The notes beneath the pieces are model-generated. The model was not told the origin of the DNA, did no database searches, and saw only the letters and a list, made by a program, of their open reading frames with translations. This document shows, one piece after another, positions 17,077-24,953 of a stretch of DNA of 64,000 nucleotides (position 1 is its first letter; each line of letters opens with the position of its first letter). A program made the translations under genes and the position numbers. Origin of the DNA: Sphingomonas faeni (lineage in GTDB: Bacteria; Pseudomonadota; Alphaproteobacteria; Sphingomonadales; Sphingomonadaceae); the NCBI RefSeq assembly GCF_003053745.1, contig NZ_QAYE01000001.1:930001-994000 (forward strand). The letters run 5' to 3'.

Positions 17077-17155
17077 GCAGGCGGTGGGATTCAAACCCAC
17101 GGTGTGGTATTCCGACTTACAAAATCGGTGCAATCGATCACTATGCGACGCCTGC
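17077..17155 (-). tRNA. tRNA-Thr(UGU)-like, phage-encoded, non-canonical
   Basis: Reading leftward, the acceptor arms GCAGGCG (17155-17149) and CGCCTGC (17083-17077) pair perfectly over 7 bp. The anticodon arm is CCGAT-TTTGTAA-GTCGG, giving anticodon TGT, and the T arm is GTGGG-TTTGAAT-CCCAC. Oddities are a D loop without the usual GG, an 11-nt variable region instead of 4-5, and no encoded CCA. It lies 21 bp downstream of the HNH gene on the same strand. The structure is good enough to call a tRNA-like gene; function is not certain. Confidence 0.65.
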
Positions 17156-17176
17156 GATAGCGCGCCATTATCAACC

Positions 17177-17596
17177 CTAGTGCAGCACCGCAACCGCTGG
17201 CGTTCGGTTCCGCGTCGATGTCGCGTTTCGCCGTCTGAAGGTCGATGTCATCGCGTGATGGTTCGGGCACAGGACGCGTAGGTTATACGGGCGCGAGTTC
17301 GATGCATCGCCGTCCGTATGATCGACTTCGACCAACGGGCGGTTATCGTCGGGGTGCCGTTCGTTCCAACCGCATTCCGAACAGGCGTAATCCGCTTGCT
17401 CTAGAACATACTCCCGCACCCATGGCTTCAGCTTCTGTGACGCGCCCGTGTGGCCTTCGATCTCTCCCGCCAGCCATCCCGCGATCTCCGCCGCACCGGC
17501 TTTGCGAGGGGCGGCAGCGCACACGCTATTGCAGTATTTCTTCGCGCGGGTTCCGGTGATCGGTGTCTTGCAGAAACCGCATGTAAGACCTTGCAT
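17177..17596 (-). CDS. HNH endonuclease (free-standing, phage)
   Basis: This 139-residue protein has an N-terminal cysteine knuckle pair (CGFC and YCNSVC, about residues 6-27) and a C-terminal HNH nuclease domain (about 85-130). The HNH part contains YACSECGWNERHP, VEVDHTDGD and LRVLCPNHHAMTSTF. These supply the two zinc-binding CxxC pairs and the catalytic DH and NHH residues. Such proteins nick or cut DNA; in phages they act as homing enzymes or in DNA packaging. It is transcribed leftward between the broken host tRNA-Thr and the phage tRNA-Thr-like gene, all three on one strand. A homing or integration-linked role is possible but not shown. Confidence 0.85.
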   Translation of the reverse strand: MQGLTCGFCKTPITGTRAKKYCNSVCAAAPRKAGAAEIAGWLAGEIEGHTGASQKLKPWVREYVLEQADYACSECGWNERHPDDNRPLVEVDHTDGDASNSRPYNLRVLCPNHHAMTSTFRRRNATSTRNRTPAVAVLH

Positions 17597-17689
17597 CGCG
17601 TTTCAGTGTCCTTTCGGTGTCCTTGACAACAAACCGACTTCGAGGCACAGCAAAGAAACGGCGGTTTTCTGCCGCTTTACTCGACCGGA

Positions 17690-17712
17690 CGAAGGCCAGA
17701 GCAAAGCTTTAC
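17690..17712. other. probable prophage/host junction (attachment site)
   Basis: Sequence identity to a normal tRNA-Thr stops within the anticodon loop near 17709. To the left all genes are phage-like or HNH; to the right (from 17788) they are host core genes. The exact crossover core cannot be set without the other prophage end. Confidence 0.4.
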
Positions 17713-17746
17713 AAAACTGGCGCTCTACCAACTGAGCTAAACCGGC
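17709..17746 (-). pseudogene. 5' half of host tRNA-Thr(UGU), interrupted in the anticodon loop
   Basis: Reading leftward, GCCGGTT-TA-GCTC-AGTTGGTA-GAGC-G-CCAGT-TTTGTAA is a textbook bacterial tRNA-Thr(UGU) from the 5' end through the anticodon loop. The next bases are AGCTTTGCTCTGG instead of the ACTGG needed to close the anticodon stem. No T arm or AACCGGC acceptor strand follows in the next 100 nt. The intact side faces the chromosome and the broken side faces the prophage, as expected for insertion at the anticodon loop. An intact copy may be rebuilt at the other prophage end, outside the window. Confidence 0.7.
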
Positions 17747-17787
17747 CCTTGCGTCGGGCGCTGCCCGGTGCGTCGCGACCCCATGCT

Positions 17788-18663
17788 TCAAGATACGCCG
17801 AAGGTCCAGCCCTCGGTTTGCGCGATATGCGATGTCATCGCCGCCGGGTGCCAGAGTTCGGGGCGATCGGCGTTGGCGCGGAGCCAGGCGGCGGTGAGGA
17901 TAGCGTCGGTGGCGTGGTCGTCGTAGCGCGCAAGCGGTGCATGCCGGTCGCTGCCGATCGCGGCCAGTGCCACGTCGAGCGCCGCGGCATCGCGAATCTT
18001 GCTGAGCCCCTTGCGGATGCCGGCGGCGCGTGCGGCGATCGTGGTGTAGATCTCGACGATCAGCGGACCTTGCGACGGCGCCGGATCGAACGGCCAGACC
18101 GGTACGTGGCCGGCCAGCCTGTGCAGCACGCGCATCCCGGTCAGGCTCGACTTGCCGACCTGCGCCGCGCCAACGAGATTGAGGTTGCTGGTCGGGCTCA
18201 GCCCTTGCCGCCGTTGTGCCTCCTCGGTTACGCGGAGACGGCCGGACCCTTCGAAGAATTCGCCCTTGCGCCCGCCGTGGCGACGCAGATGCCGCGCGAC
18301 CTCGTCATGGTCGACGAAGCTTCTGGCCCCCAGATGCGGATCGTCCGCGCAGATCCGTTCGACCAGCGCCCACAGAGCGCGCGCATCTGCCGGACTCTCG
18401 GCCCAGCCGGGAAAGAAGGCGTCCTGGTCGATGAACGGAAGCGATGGCCCGAGATCGAGCCCGACCAGCGTATCCGGCGGCATCGCGTTCGCCAGCCAGT
18501 CGAGCGCGGCAGTGCGCGACCAGCCGCCCTCGGCTGCGATCAGCGTCGGTGCAGCGGCCCCGCGCACGCAGATCGCCAAGGCGATCCCGGATTGCCGGGG
18601 ACCGACCGCGCCCGACCAGTCGATCGCGGCGAAATGGCCGAAGCGGTCAGGGGCGATCGCCAT
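17788..18663 (-). CDS. DUF429-like predicted RNase H-fold protein
   Basis: This 291-residue protein opens with FAAIDWSGAVGPRQSGIA, the first strand of an RNase H-like fold with an acidic residue (ID). A second acidic strand (TLVGLDLGPSLPF, about residue 68) and a C-terminal DDHATDAILTAAWLRA (about 245-260) provide further acidic candidates. This resembles DUF429-type predicted nucleases. Its start overlaps the end of the MmcQ/YjbR gene by 17 nt, so it is the last gene of a leftward operon rarA - yjbR - this gene. The host tRNA-Thr lies 41 bp downstream on the same strand. Biochemical role unknown. Confidence 0.7.
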   Translation of the reverse strand: MAIAPDRFGHFAAIDWSGAVGPRQSGIALAICVRGAAAPTLIAAEGGWSRTAALDWLANAMPPDTLVGLDLGPSLPFIDQDAFFPGWAESPADARALWALVERICADDPHLGARSFVDHDEVARHLRRHGGRKGEFFEGSGRLRVTEEAQRRQGLSPTSNLNLVGAAQVGKSSLTGMRVLHRLAGHVPVWPFDPAPSQGPLIVEIYTTIAARAAGIRKGLSKIRDAAALDVALAAIGSDRHAPLARYDDHATDAILTAAWLRANADRPELWHPAAMTSHIAQTEGWTFGVS

Positions 18664-18988
18664 ACGCCTTCCGCTGCCTGGCGGATGCCTGATCCCACCA
18701 TGCGCGGGCGATCACGCAGGCGACGCGCTCGGGATCATGCGTGCCGTAGCGGACCAGCAGGCCGGGCCAGGTTTCATAATGCGCCGTCTGCCAGAAACTG
18801 TCGGGATCGGTCGCGATCAGGACGGCCTTCTCGTCATGCGGGCTGCGGACGTGGAAGCTGCCATCGACATGGCCGGTGCTGACGAACATCTTGCCGCGCG
18901 TCTTGATCGCGGGCTGGCCGTACGACGTCGACGCCTCGGTCTCGGGCAGCGACAGTGCATAGTCCGCGACCGCAGCCCAATCCTTCAC
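18647..18988 (-). CDS. MmcQ/YjbR family protein
   Basis: This 113-residue protein is read from GTG 18986-18988, whose GTGA overlaps the stop of rarA. The long upstream-open frame over rarA is not used. The sequence shows the YjbR fold landmarks: DYALSLPETEASTSYGQPAI, then KTRGKMFV, HDEKAVLI, and a closing motif with WWDQASARQRKAY. Family members have a double-wing or CyaY-like fold and are often annotated as DNA-binding, but their function is not established. Coupling to rarA is positional only. Confidence 0.8.
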   Translation of the reverse strand: MKDWAAVADYALSLPETEASTSYGQPAIKTRGKMFVSTGHVDGSFHVRSPHDEKAVLIATDPDSFWQTAHYETWPGLLVRYGTHDPERVACVIARAWWDQASARQRKAYGDRP

Positions 18989-20304
18989 GGCCGCTTTTCC
19001 GCGCGCAGGGCATCCCAATAGGCGAGCCGTTCCGACAGGCGTTTCTCGAACCCGCGTTCGGTCGGCGTATAGAAGGTCTGCGCGCTCATCTCGTCGGGCC
19101 AGTAATCCGAGCCGGAAAACGCATCCTCCGCGTCGTGATCGTACGCATAGCCCTTGCCGTAGCCGATATCGCGCATGAGCTTGGTCGGCGCGTTGCGGAT
19201 CGATGCTGGCGGCATCAGCGAGCCCGTCTCGCGCGCCGATTTCCACGCCGCCTTCTGCGCCTTGTAGACCGCGTTCGATTTGGGCGCGGTGGCGAGATAG
19301 ACGCAGGCCTGCGCGATCGCGAGTTCGCCTTCGGGGCTGCCGAGGAAGTCGTAGGTGTCCTTGGCGGCGATGCACTGGACCAGCGCCTGCGGGTCGGCGA
19401 GTCCGATATCCTCGACCGCGGCGCGCGTCAGCCGGCGGAGCAGGAACAGCGGTTCCTCGCCCGCCGTGAGCATTCTCGCGAGATAATAGAGCGCGGCCTG
19501 CGGGTCGGACCCGCGGATCGATTTGTGGAGCGCGGAGATCAGGTTGTAATGCCCCTCGCGGTCCTTGTCGTACACCGCGACGCGGCGTTGCAGGAAGTTC
19601 GACAGCCCGGCGGGATCGAGTGGCTCGGGCAGGTTGACCGAGAACAACGTCTCCGCCTGGTTGAGCAGGAAGCGGCCATCGCCATCCGCGCTGGCGATCA
19701 GCGCATCCTTGGCGGGCGGAGTCAGGGGCAGGGGGCGCTCCGTCTCCGTCTCGGCGCGGTCGAGCAACTGTTCGAGCGCACCGCGGCCGAGCCGTTCGAG
19801 GATCAGCACTTGTGCGCGGCTGAGCAACGCGGCGTTGAGTTCGAACGAGGGGTTCTCGGTGGTCGCGCCGACCAAGGTCACCGTGCCATCCTCGACGTAC
19901 GGCAGGAAACCGTCCTGCTGTGCGCGGTTGAAGCGGTGGATCTCGTCCACGAACAACAAGGTCCGCTTGCCGATCTTGGCGTGCTCGCGCGCTTCGGCGA
20001 ACGATTTCTTAAGGTCCGCGACGCCGGAGAACACCGCCGAGATCGCGACGAACCGCAGGTCGACCGCGTCGGCGAGCAGGCGCGCGATCGTCGTCTTGCC
20101 GGTGCCTGGCGGGCCCCACAGGATGATCGAGGACAATCGCCCGGCCGACACCATCCGCCCGATCGCGCCTTCGGGACCGGTGATGTGATCCTGCCCTACC
20201 ACCTCGCCTAGCGTGCGCGGGCGCAGGCGGTCGGCAAGCGGCGCGTTTTCGGGATGCGTTTCGGTGGGGACGGCGGGTTCGAAGCCCGCGAAGAGATCGG
20301 CCAT
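18985..20304 (-). CDS. rarA: replication-associated recombination protein A, AAA+ ATPase
   Basis: This protein has about 439 residues from ATG 20302-20304 (MADLFAGFEP); an in-frame ATG 36 nt upstream is less likely. The Walker A GPPGTGKTT (about residue 65) and Walker B LLFVDEIHRF (about 117) are intact. ATTENPSFELNAALLSRAQV follows as the sensor 1 and box VII region. The C-terminal DPQAALYYLARML, DIGLADPQAL and GYGKGYAYDHD are typical of the RarA/MgsA tetramerisation part. RarA is a clamp-loader-like ATPase that acts at stalled replication forks with SSB. It is the first gene of a leftward three-gene unit. Confidence 0.95.
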   Translation of the reverse strand: MADLFAGFEPAVPTETHPENAPLADRLRPRTLGEVVGQDHITGPEGAIGRMVSAGRLSSIILWGPPGTGKTTIARLLADAVDLRFVAISAVFSGVADLKKSFAEAREHAKIGKRTLLFVDEIHRFNRAQQDGFLPYVEDGTVTLVGATTENPSFELNAALLSRAQVLILERLGRGALEQLLDRAETETERPLPLTPPAKDALIASADGDGRFLLNQAETLFSVNLPEPLDPAGLSNFLQRRVAVYDKDREGHYNLISALHKSIRGSDPQAALYYLARMLTAGEEPLFLLRRLTRAAVEDIGLADPQALVQCIAAKDTYDFLGSPEGELAIAQACVYLATAPKSNAVYKAQKAAWKSARETGSLMPPASIRNAPTKLMRDIGYGKGYAYDHDAEDAFSGSDYWPDEMSAQTFYTPTERGFEKRLSERLAYWDALRAEKRP

Positions 20305-20416
20305 TCGGGCAAGATAGGGTCGGGGGGCCGGTTTGCCCATCCGTCCGCCATTCCAGTGCGCTCGTCATCCCGAGACGTACCGTCTTCCTCCCAAGCATCG
20401 TCGCCGTCACGAGCGT

Positions 20417-20510
20417 CGTCATCCCCGCGAAGGCGGGGATCCATATTGGCTGACGGCATTGGAGGCTCGCCCGGTCCGAGGGTCTGGGTTCCCGCCTCCG
20501 CGGGGATGAC
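20417..20510. repeat. palindromic intergenic repeat, CCCGCGAAGGCGGG family
   Basis: Outer arms CGTCATCCCCGCGAAGGCGG and its near-complement (ending GCCTCCGCGGGGATGAC) flank about 45 nt. It lies between the divergent rarA and PadR genes. Confidence 0.8.
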
Positions 20511-20564
20511 AAACGGGCGAAAGGCGAATCTTTTCGCCACACCTCTTGAACTGGAAACATTCTG

Positions 20565-20598
20565 CGATATATCTCAGATCATAAATGAAGATATATCG
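20565..20598. promoter_or_regulatory. palindromic operator upstream of the PadR gene
   Basis: CGATATATCT (20565-20574) and AGATATATCG (20589-20598) form a perfect 10-bp inverted repeat with a 14-nt spacer. It ends 12 nt before the PadR start. PadR regulators commonly bind AT-rich palindromes in their own promoters, so this is the likely autoregulatory site. Confidence 0.65.
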
Positions 20599-20610
20599 GA
20601 GAACACTCAA

Positions 20611-21198
20611 ATGCGTTTTGGTATGGGATATGGAGCCTGGACCGGTGGCCCGCGGGCTGATGGCGAAGGCCGGGGTCGGCCGGGTCACGAAGGCCACGGT
20701 CGACATGGACACGGACGCGGCGGCCCCGGTGGTCGGCGGCGGCTGTTCGATGGCGGCGAGCTGAAACTCGTGATGCTGAAGCTGATCGCGGATGCGCCGC
20801 GCCACGGCTATGACCTGATCCGCGAGATCGAGGGGCTGACCGGGGGTGGCTATGCGCCGAGCCCGGGCGTCGTCTATCCGACGCTTAGCATGCTCGACGA
20901 GATGGGGTTGATCGAGGAGCAGCAGTCGGAAGGCGCGAAGAAGCGCTTTGCGGCGAGCGACGAGGGTCGCGCGCATCTGGCCGAGAATGCGGCCGTAGTG
21001 GACGGCCTGTTCGCGCGATTGGCTGCGGTCGGGGCGGAGTCCGAGCGGACCGATGGCGCGCCGATCCGGCGGGCGATGGGCAATCTGCGGCAGGTGCTCC
21101 AGCACCGGCTGATGCGCGAGGACGTCAACGAGGATACGCTGCACGAAGTCGCGGCGTTGCTCGACGAGGCGGCGCAGAAGATCGAGCGCTTGAAGTGA
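20611..21198 (+). CDS. PadR family transcriptional regulator
   Basis: This 195-residue protein is read from ATG 20611, preceded by CGGAG. Residues 1-45 form a Gly/His/Arg-rich tail (HGRHGHGRGGPGGRRR) that could bind metal. The PadR winged helix follows at about 47-125: ELKLVMLKLIADAPRHGYDL, IREIEGLTGGGYAPSPGVVY and PTLSMLDEMGLIEEQ. The C-terminal helix (about 160-193) would dimerise. Histidine-rich N-termini are seen in PadR proteins linked to metal or iron control. The next gene, a DUF2218 protein, overlaps by GTGA, so the two are co-translated. The upstream palindrome suggests autoregulation. The inducer is unknown. Confidence 0.88.
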   Translation: MRFGMGYGAWTGGPRADGEGRGRPGHEGHGRHGHGRGGPGGRRRLFDGGELKLVMLKLIADAPRHGYDLIREIEGLTGGGYAPSPGVVYPTLSMLDEMGLIEEQQSEGAKKRFAASDEGRAHLAENAAVVDGLFARLAAVGAESERTDGAPIRRAMGNLRQVLQHRLMREDVNEDTLHEVAALLDEAAQKIERLK

Positions 21199-21488
21199 GC
21201 GTCTCGGTCGCGAGGGTGCCGACGCATTCGGCCAGCAAGTATCTCCAGCAGCTCGCCAAGCACTGGAGCCACAAGATGGAGGTCACCTTCTCTAAGGAAG
21301 AGGGCCGCATCGCGTTCCCGAACGGCGCGGTATTGGAGATGCGTGCGGACAGCGAAACGCTCGACGTCGCGCTGACGGTGCCGGAGGGCGACGACGTCGA
21401 TCGGATGCGCGAGGTGGTATCGAGCCACCTCGACCGCTTCGCCTTCCGCGAAGCGCCGTTGACGTTCGACTGGGTGACCGCGCCCTAA
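21195..21488 (+). CDS. DUF2218 domain protein
   Basis: This 97-residue protein from GTG 21195 overlaps the PadR stop. It spans essentially one domain: ARVPTHSASKYLQQLAKHWS, then HKMEVTFSKEEGRIAFPNGA, and a C-terminal SHLDRFAFREAPLTFDW, the layout of DUF2218. In actinobacteria and other groups this domain is found with siderophore-interacting or iron-uptake genes. Here it is linked to a His-rich PadR regulator, which fits a metal-responsive unit, though this is inference. No catalytic residues are known for the family. Confidence 0.8.
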   Translation: MSVSVARVPTHSASKYLQQLAKHWSHKMEVTFSKEEGRIAFPNGAVLEMRADSETLDVALTVPEGDDVDRMREVVSSHLDRFAFREAPLTFDWVTAP

Positions 21489-21497
21489 GCATAGTGC

Positions 21498-21619
21498 AAC
21501 CTGCTCCCCTCCCTGAAAGGGAGGGGCTGGGGGTGGGTAGGCCGGTTCGAGCCATCTACGCCTGAACATGCGGAAGCCGACCCACCCCCAACCCCTCCCT
21601 TTCAGGGAGGGGGGCAGGT
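21498..21619. repeat. palindromic intergenic repeat, CCTCCCTGAAAGGGAGG family
   Basis: Two inverted arms (about 21498-21545 and 21575-21619) each carry a CCCTCCCTgaaAGGGAGGG-type hairpin plus GGGGGTGGGTAGGCCGG / CGACCCACCCCCAACC. It lies between two convergent genes and may also act as a terminator. Confidence 0.8.
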
Positions 21620-21626
21620 CAGGGCA

Positions 21627-22778
21627 TTATTTACCGCGCCGCGCCATCACCTCGAGATACGTATCCAGCACCGTCTGGTTGATCGTATCCCACAGATACC
21701 CGGCGGCCTTGTCATGCCCGGCCCAGCCCATCGTCTCGCGCAGACCCGGCTCGGACACGATCCGCGCGATCGCATCCGCATACCCGCCGATGTCCGTCGG
21801 CGGCACGAGGAACCCGGTGACCCCGTCGTCGACCAGCCCGACCGCGCCCGATGCCCGCGCCGCGACCACCGGCACACCCGCCGCCATTGCTTCCAACGTC
21901 ACGTTACCGAATGTCTCGGTCACGCTCGGATTGAAGAACACGTCCATCGATGCAACCGCGCGTCCCAGATCGTCGCCCGACAGGAACCCTGCGAACACCG
22001 CACCCGGCACGCGGGCGGCGAACCAGTCGCGCGCGGGTCCTTCGCCGATCACCAGCACCTTGTGCGGCACGCCGCGCTGTTCCAGCGTCCGGATCACGTC
22101 GGCGAAGACGTCGAGACCCTTCTCCTTCACCAGCCGCCCGAGAAACCCGACCGCAACCTCGCCATCGGCAATGCCGCGCGCGCGCCGCCACTCGAGATCG
22201 CGGCGCGTCGGCGTGAAGCGGTCATGGTTTACCCCGCGCGACCAGATCGCGGTCGGCGTCGTCACGCCCCAGTCGCGGACGATCTCCGCCATGCCGCGCC
22301 CGGGCACCAGCACTTCGTCGACGCGGTTGTAGAAGCGCGTCAGGATCTTCACCATGATCGGCTCGAAGAACGCCATCTTGTAATAGCGGAAATACGTCTC
22401 GAACCGGGTGTGCAGCGACGCGACCGTCGCGATGCCGTTGCGATGGCCATAGCTGATCGCGCGGTGGCCGAGGAAATCGGGTGCCGAGACATGGACGATG
22501 TTCGGCGCGAACGCATCCAGATCGCGCCGGATCGCGGCAGGCAGCCCGCGCGCCATCTTGTATTCGCCACGCCCCGCCGGCAGCGGCAAAGACGGCACCG
22601 CGACCAGATCGCCGGTCGGCGGGAAGGCGGGCTTGGCATTGGTCGGCGAATAGACACGTACCGTCGCGCCCTTCGACAGGAGATGGCCGACGAGCAGATT
22701 GAGCGCCTGGTTTGCGCCATCGCGTACGTAATTATAGTTGCCGCTGAACAGGGCGATGCGCAGGTCGGTGGCTTGCAT
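21627..22778 (-). CDS. glycosyltransferase family 4 (GT-B)
   Basis: This 383-residue protein has two Rossmann-like halves. The N-terminal half opens LRIALFSGNYNYVRDGANQA (acceptor side). The C-terminal half has VGFLGRLVKEKGLDVF (about residue 210) and ETFGNVTLEAMAAGVPVV (about 295-312), which includes the E-x7-E motif binding the sugar nucleotide. DDGVTGFLVPP follows. This resembles GT4 enzymes that add a sugar to lipids, such as the SqdX/PimB-like group. Sphingomonads make glycosphingolipids instead of LPS, so a glycolipid role is possible, but neither donor nor acceptor can be read from sequence. It is divergent from radA with a gap of about 100 bp. Confidence 0.85.
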   Translation of the reverse strand: MQATDLRIALFSGNYNYVRDGANQALNLLVGHLLSKGATVRVYSPTNAKPAFPPTGDLVAVPSLPLPAGRGEYKMARGLPAAIRRDLDAFAPNIVHVSAPDFLGHRAISYGHRNGIATVASLHTRFETYFRYYKMAFFEPIMVKILTRFYNRVDEVLVPGRGMAEIVRDWGVTTPTAIWSRGVNHDRFTPTRRDLEWRRARGIADGEVAVGFLGRLVKEKGLDVFADVIRTLEQRGVPHKVLVIGEGPARDWFAARVPGAVFAGFLSGDDLGRAVASMDVFFNPSVTETFGNVTLEAMAAGVPVVAARASGAVGLVDDGVTGFLVPPTDIGGYADAIARIVSEPGLRETMGWAGHDKAAGYLWDTINQTVLDTYLEVMARRGK

Positions 22779-22881
22779 CGTCGCGCGGATAACGCCGGGT
22801 TTCCCGAAGCGCCACTAAATCCGCAACTTGTCGCACGTGCGCCCCATTGATGTTCCCGTATCGTTCTCGTACATCGGCGGC

Positions 22882-24252
22882 ATGGCGAAACCCCAGAAGC
22901 GTTACGTGTGTCAGGCCTGCGGATCGGTATCGCACCGCTGGGCGGGGCAATGCGCCGATTGCAGCGAATGGAATACGCTGGTCGAGGAGGCGAACACCGC
23001 CGCCACCCCGTTCCATTCGAAGCACAATCTCCAGACCGGCGGGCGGGCGATCCAGCTCGTCGGGCTCGATGCCGAGATCAAGCTGCCCGATCGGATGGCG
23101 ACCGGGATAGCCGAACTCGATCGTGCGCTGGGCGGCGGGTTCGTCGAGGGTTCGGCGACACTGATCGGCGGCGATCCGGGGATCGGCAAGTCGACGCTGT
23201 TGTTGCAGGCGGCGGCGAAGATGGCGCTGGCCGGCCAGTCGGTCGCATATGTTTCGGGCGAGGAGGCTGCGGACCAGGTCCGCCTGCGCGCGCGGCGGCT
23301 GGGCTTGGGCAACGCGCCGGTGCAACTGGCGGCGGCGACCTCGACGCGCGACATCCTGACCACGTTGCAGACCAGGCCTCCTGCGATGCTGGTGATCGAT
23401 TCGATCCAGACGATGCACTCCGACCTGATCGAGGGCGCGCCCGGCACGGTCAGCCAGGTGCGTGCGTCGGCGCAGGAGCTGATCCGGTTCGCCAAGGAAC
23501 GCGGCACCGCCGTGGTGTTGGTCGGGCACGTGACGAAGGACGGCTCGATCGCTGGCCCCCGCGTGCTTGAGCATATGGTCGACACGGTGCTGTCGTTCGA
23601 GGGCGAGCGCAGCCACCAATACCGCATCCTCCGCGCGATCAAGAACCGCTTCGGCGGGACCGACGAGATCGGCGTGTTCTCGATGCAGACCGAAGGGTTG
23701 GCGGAGGTCGGCAATCCGTCGTCGCTGTTCCTGACGCACCGCGACGATGCGATGACGGGGGCAACGGTGTTCCCGGCGCTGGAGGGGACGCGGCCCGTGC
23801 TGGTCGAGATTCAGGCGCTGACCGTGCGGCTGGCGTCCGGCGCTACGCCGAGACGTGCCGTGGTCGGCTGGGATTCGGGGCGTCTCGCGATGATTCTTGC
23901 GGTGCTGGAGGCGCGGTGCGGGCTGAGCTTCTCCAACGCCGAGGTCTATCTCAACATCGCCGGCGGGTACCGGGTGCAGGACCCGGCGGCGGACCTCGCA
24001 GTGGCGGCGGCGCTCATTTCCGCGATGTCGGAGCGGCCCGTGCCGGTCGATGCGGTGGCGTTCGGTGAAGTCGCGCTGTCGGGCGAAATCCGCCCGGTCG
24101 CGCATGGGCCGCTGCGGTTGAAGGAAGCGAGCAAGCTCGGTTTCGAACGCGCATTGGTGCCGGCGTCGATGACGGGGGAGAAGAGCGGGATGAAGCTGTC
24201 GGGGTTCAAGACGCTGGCGTCGTTCGTCGATCACATGATGGGGCGGGGGTAG
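22882..24252 (+). CDS. radA: DNA repair protein RadA
   Basis: This 456-residue protein is read from ATG 22882 (MAKPQKRYVCQACG). A frame open further upstream to 22828 is not used because RadA starts at the zinc finger. The C4 zinc finger is CQAC (about 9-12) and CADC (about 26-29). Walker A GGDPGIGKSTLL lies near residue 97 and the RadA-specific KNRFGGTDE near 257. The C-terminal Lon-like domain includes GGYRVQDPAADLAVAAAL and SGEIRPVAHG. RadA is a RecA-like, branch-migrating helicase involved in recombination repair. Length and motifs are complete. Confidence 0.96.
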   Translation: MAKPQKRYVCQACGSVSHRWAGQCADCSEWNTLVEEANTAATPFHSKHNLQTGGRAIQLVGLDAEIKLPDRMATGIAELDRALGGGFVEGSATLIGGDPGIGKSTLLLQAAAKMALAGQSVAYVSGEEAADQVRLRARRLGLGNAPVQLAAATSTRDILTTLQTRPPAMLVIDSIQTMHSDLIEGAPGTVSQVRASAQELIRFAKERGTAVVLVGHVTKDGSIAGPRVLEHMVDTVLSFEGERSHQYRILRAIKNRFGGTDEIGVFSMQTEGLAEVGNPSSLFLTHRDDAMTGATVFPALEGTRPVLVEIQALTVRLASGATPRRAVVGWDSGRLAMILAVLEARCGLSFSNAEVYLNIAGGYRVQDPAADLAVAAALISAMSERPVPVDAVAFGEVALSGEIRPVAHGPLRLKEASKLGFERALVPASMTGEKSGMKLSGFKTLASFVDHMMGRG

Positions 24253-24262
24253 GCGTTTCAAA

Positions 24263-24322
24263 CCTTGTTTCCCCGCGAAGGCGGGGACCCAGACTGGGCT
24301 CCCGCCTTCGCGGGAGAACAAG
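24263..24322. repeat. palindromic intergenic repeat, CCCGCGAAGGCGGG family
   Basis: This is a nearly perfect inverted repeat centred on AGACTGGGCT, with arms of about 27 nt (CCTTGTTTCCCCGCGAAG and complement GCGGGAGAACAAGG). It directly follows radA. Confidence 0.85.
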
Positions 24323-24406
24323 GTAGCGTTTGTGACGGTGGTGGGTCAGGCATACCTTTACGACGGGGATAGCTCCGGTTCGTTGTTAACGTCCCGGCTA
24401 GTCACC

Positions 24407-24506
24407 TTCCCGGCGGGGGCCGGGGCCCAATTGGGAAACGCTGCTGGCGGCCGCTGCGCTTCGTTACCACGACCTCTCCAATTGGGCCCCGGCCTCCGCC
24501 GGGGTG
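24407..24506. repeat. palindromic intergenic repeat, GGCCGGGGCCCAATTGGG family
   Basis: The inverted arms at 24407-24434 and 24478-24506 share GGCCGGGGCCCAATTGGG and its complement around a 45-nt spacer. The gap 24253-24629 holds only this element and the preceding one. Confidence 0.8.
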
Positions 24507-24629
24507 GGGTGGTGAGGGCCGTTATCGGTCATAGGTCGATCGAGCCGCACACGACGTCATCGTGGCGGGCAGGTTCGGCCAAGCGGCGAACGCATGGCCT
24601 CTCGCGACAGCCATGCTATGGCCGCCGGC

Positions 24630-24950
24630 ATGGCGAACACGAAAAGCAATACCGGTACCGTCGAGGTCGATGGCACCCGATACGACTGGCACCTCCAGCG
24701 CGAACCGCAGCATACGGATGCCGAAGGCTGGAAGGGCATGACGATCTCGCTGTTGCAGGACGACGCCAAACGCGAAGCCCTGCTCGAGTTCCCCGCGCCG
24801 AAACGCCTGTTAAAAGGGTTGCCGCGCGGCCGGCTGCAGATCGACGACGCGACGATCGCTCGCGGCGTGCGGGCGGCGTTGGCCGCGGGATGGGAGCCGA
24901 TGTCGCGGGGCAAGCCGATGGTCTTCACGGTGGATTCCGAAGGAAATTGA
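24630..24950 (+). CDS. conserved hypothetical protein
   Basis: This protein has about 106 residues from ATG 24630 (MANTKSNTGTVEVDGTRYDW); a start at 24594 would give 118. It begins with a short beta hairpin (TVEVDGTRYDWHLQREP) and has WKGMTISLLQDDAKREALLE and FPAPKRLLKGLPRGRLQIDD. It ends in an Ala-rich helix and MVFTVDSEGN. It looks like a small alpha/beta soluble protein; similar short proteins occur in sphingomonads without known function. The next gene starts 3 bp downstream, so the two are probably co-transcribed. Confidence 0.7.
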   Translation: MANTKSNTGTVEVDGTRYDWHLQREPQHTDAEGWKGMTISLLQDDAKREALLEFPAPKRLLKGLPRGRLQIDDATIARGVRAALAAGWEPMSRGKPMVFTVDSEGN

Positions 24951-24953
24951 ACC

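Noticed and set aside
17077..17155. Reading the phage tRNA-like gene as tRNA-Tyr(GUA) because of the longer variable region
   Set aside because: Shifting the loop to give GUA destroys the anticodon stem; only TGT keeps five pairs.
22732..24321. 529-codon leftward frame over radA
   Set aside because: It is antisense to a complete radA with all motifs; the composition is Arg/His/Gln-rich as expected from a shadow frame.
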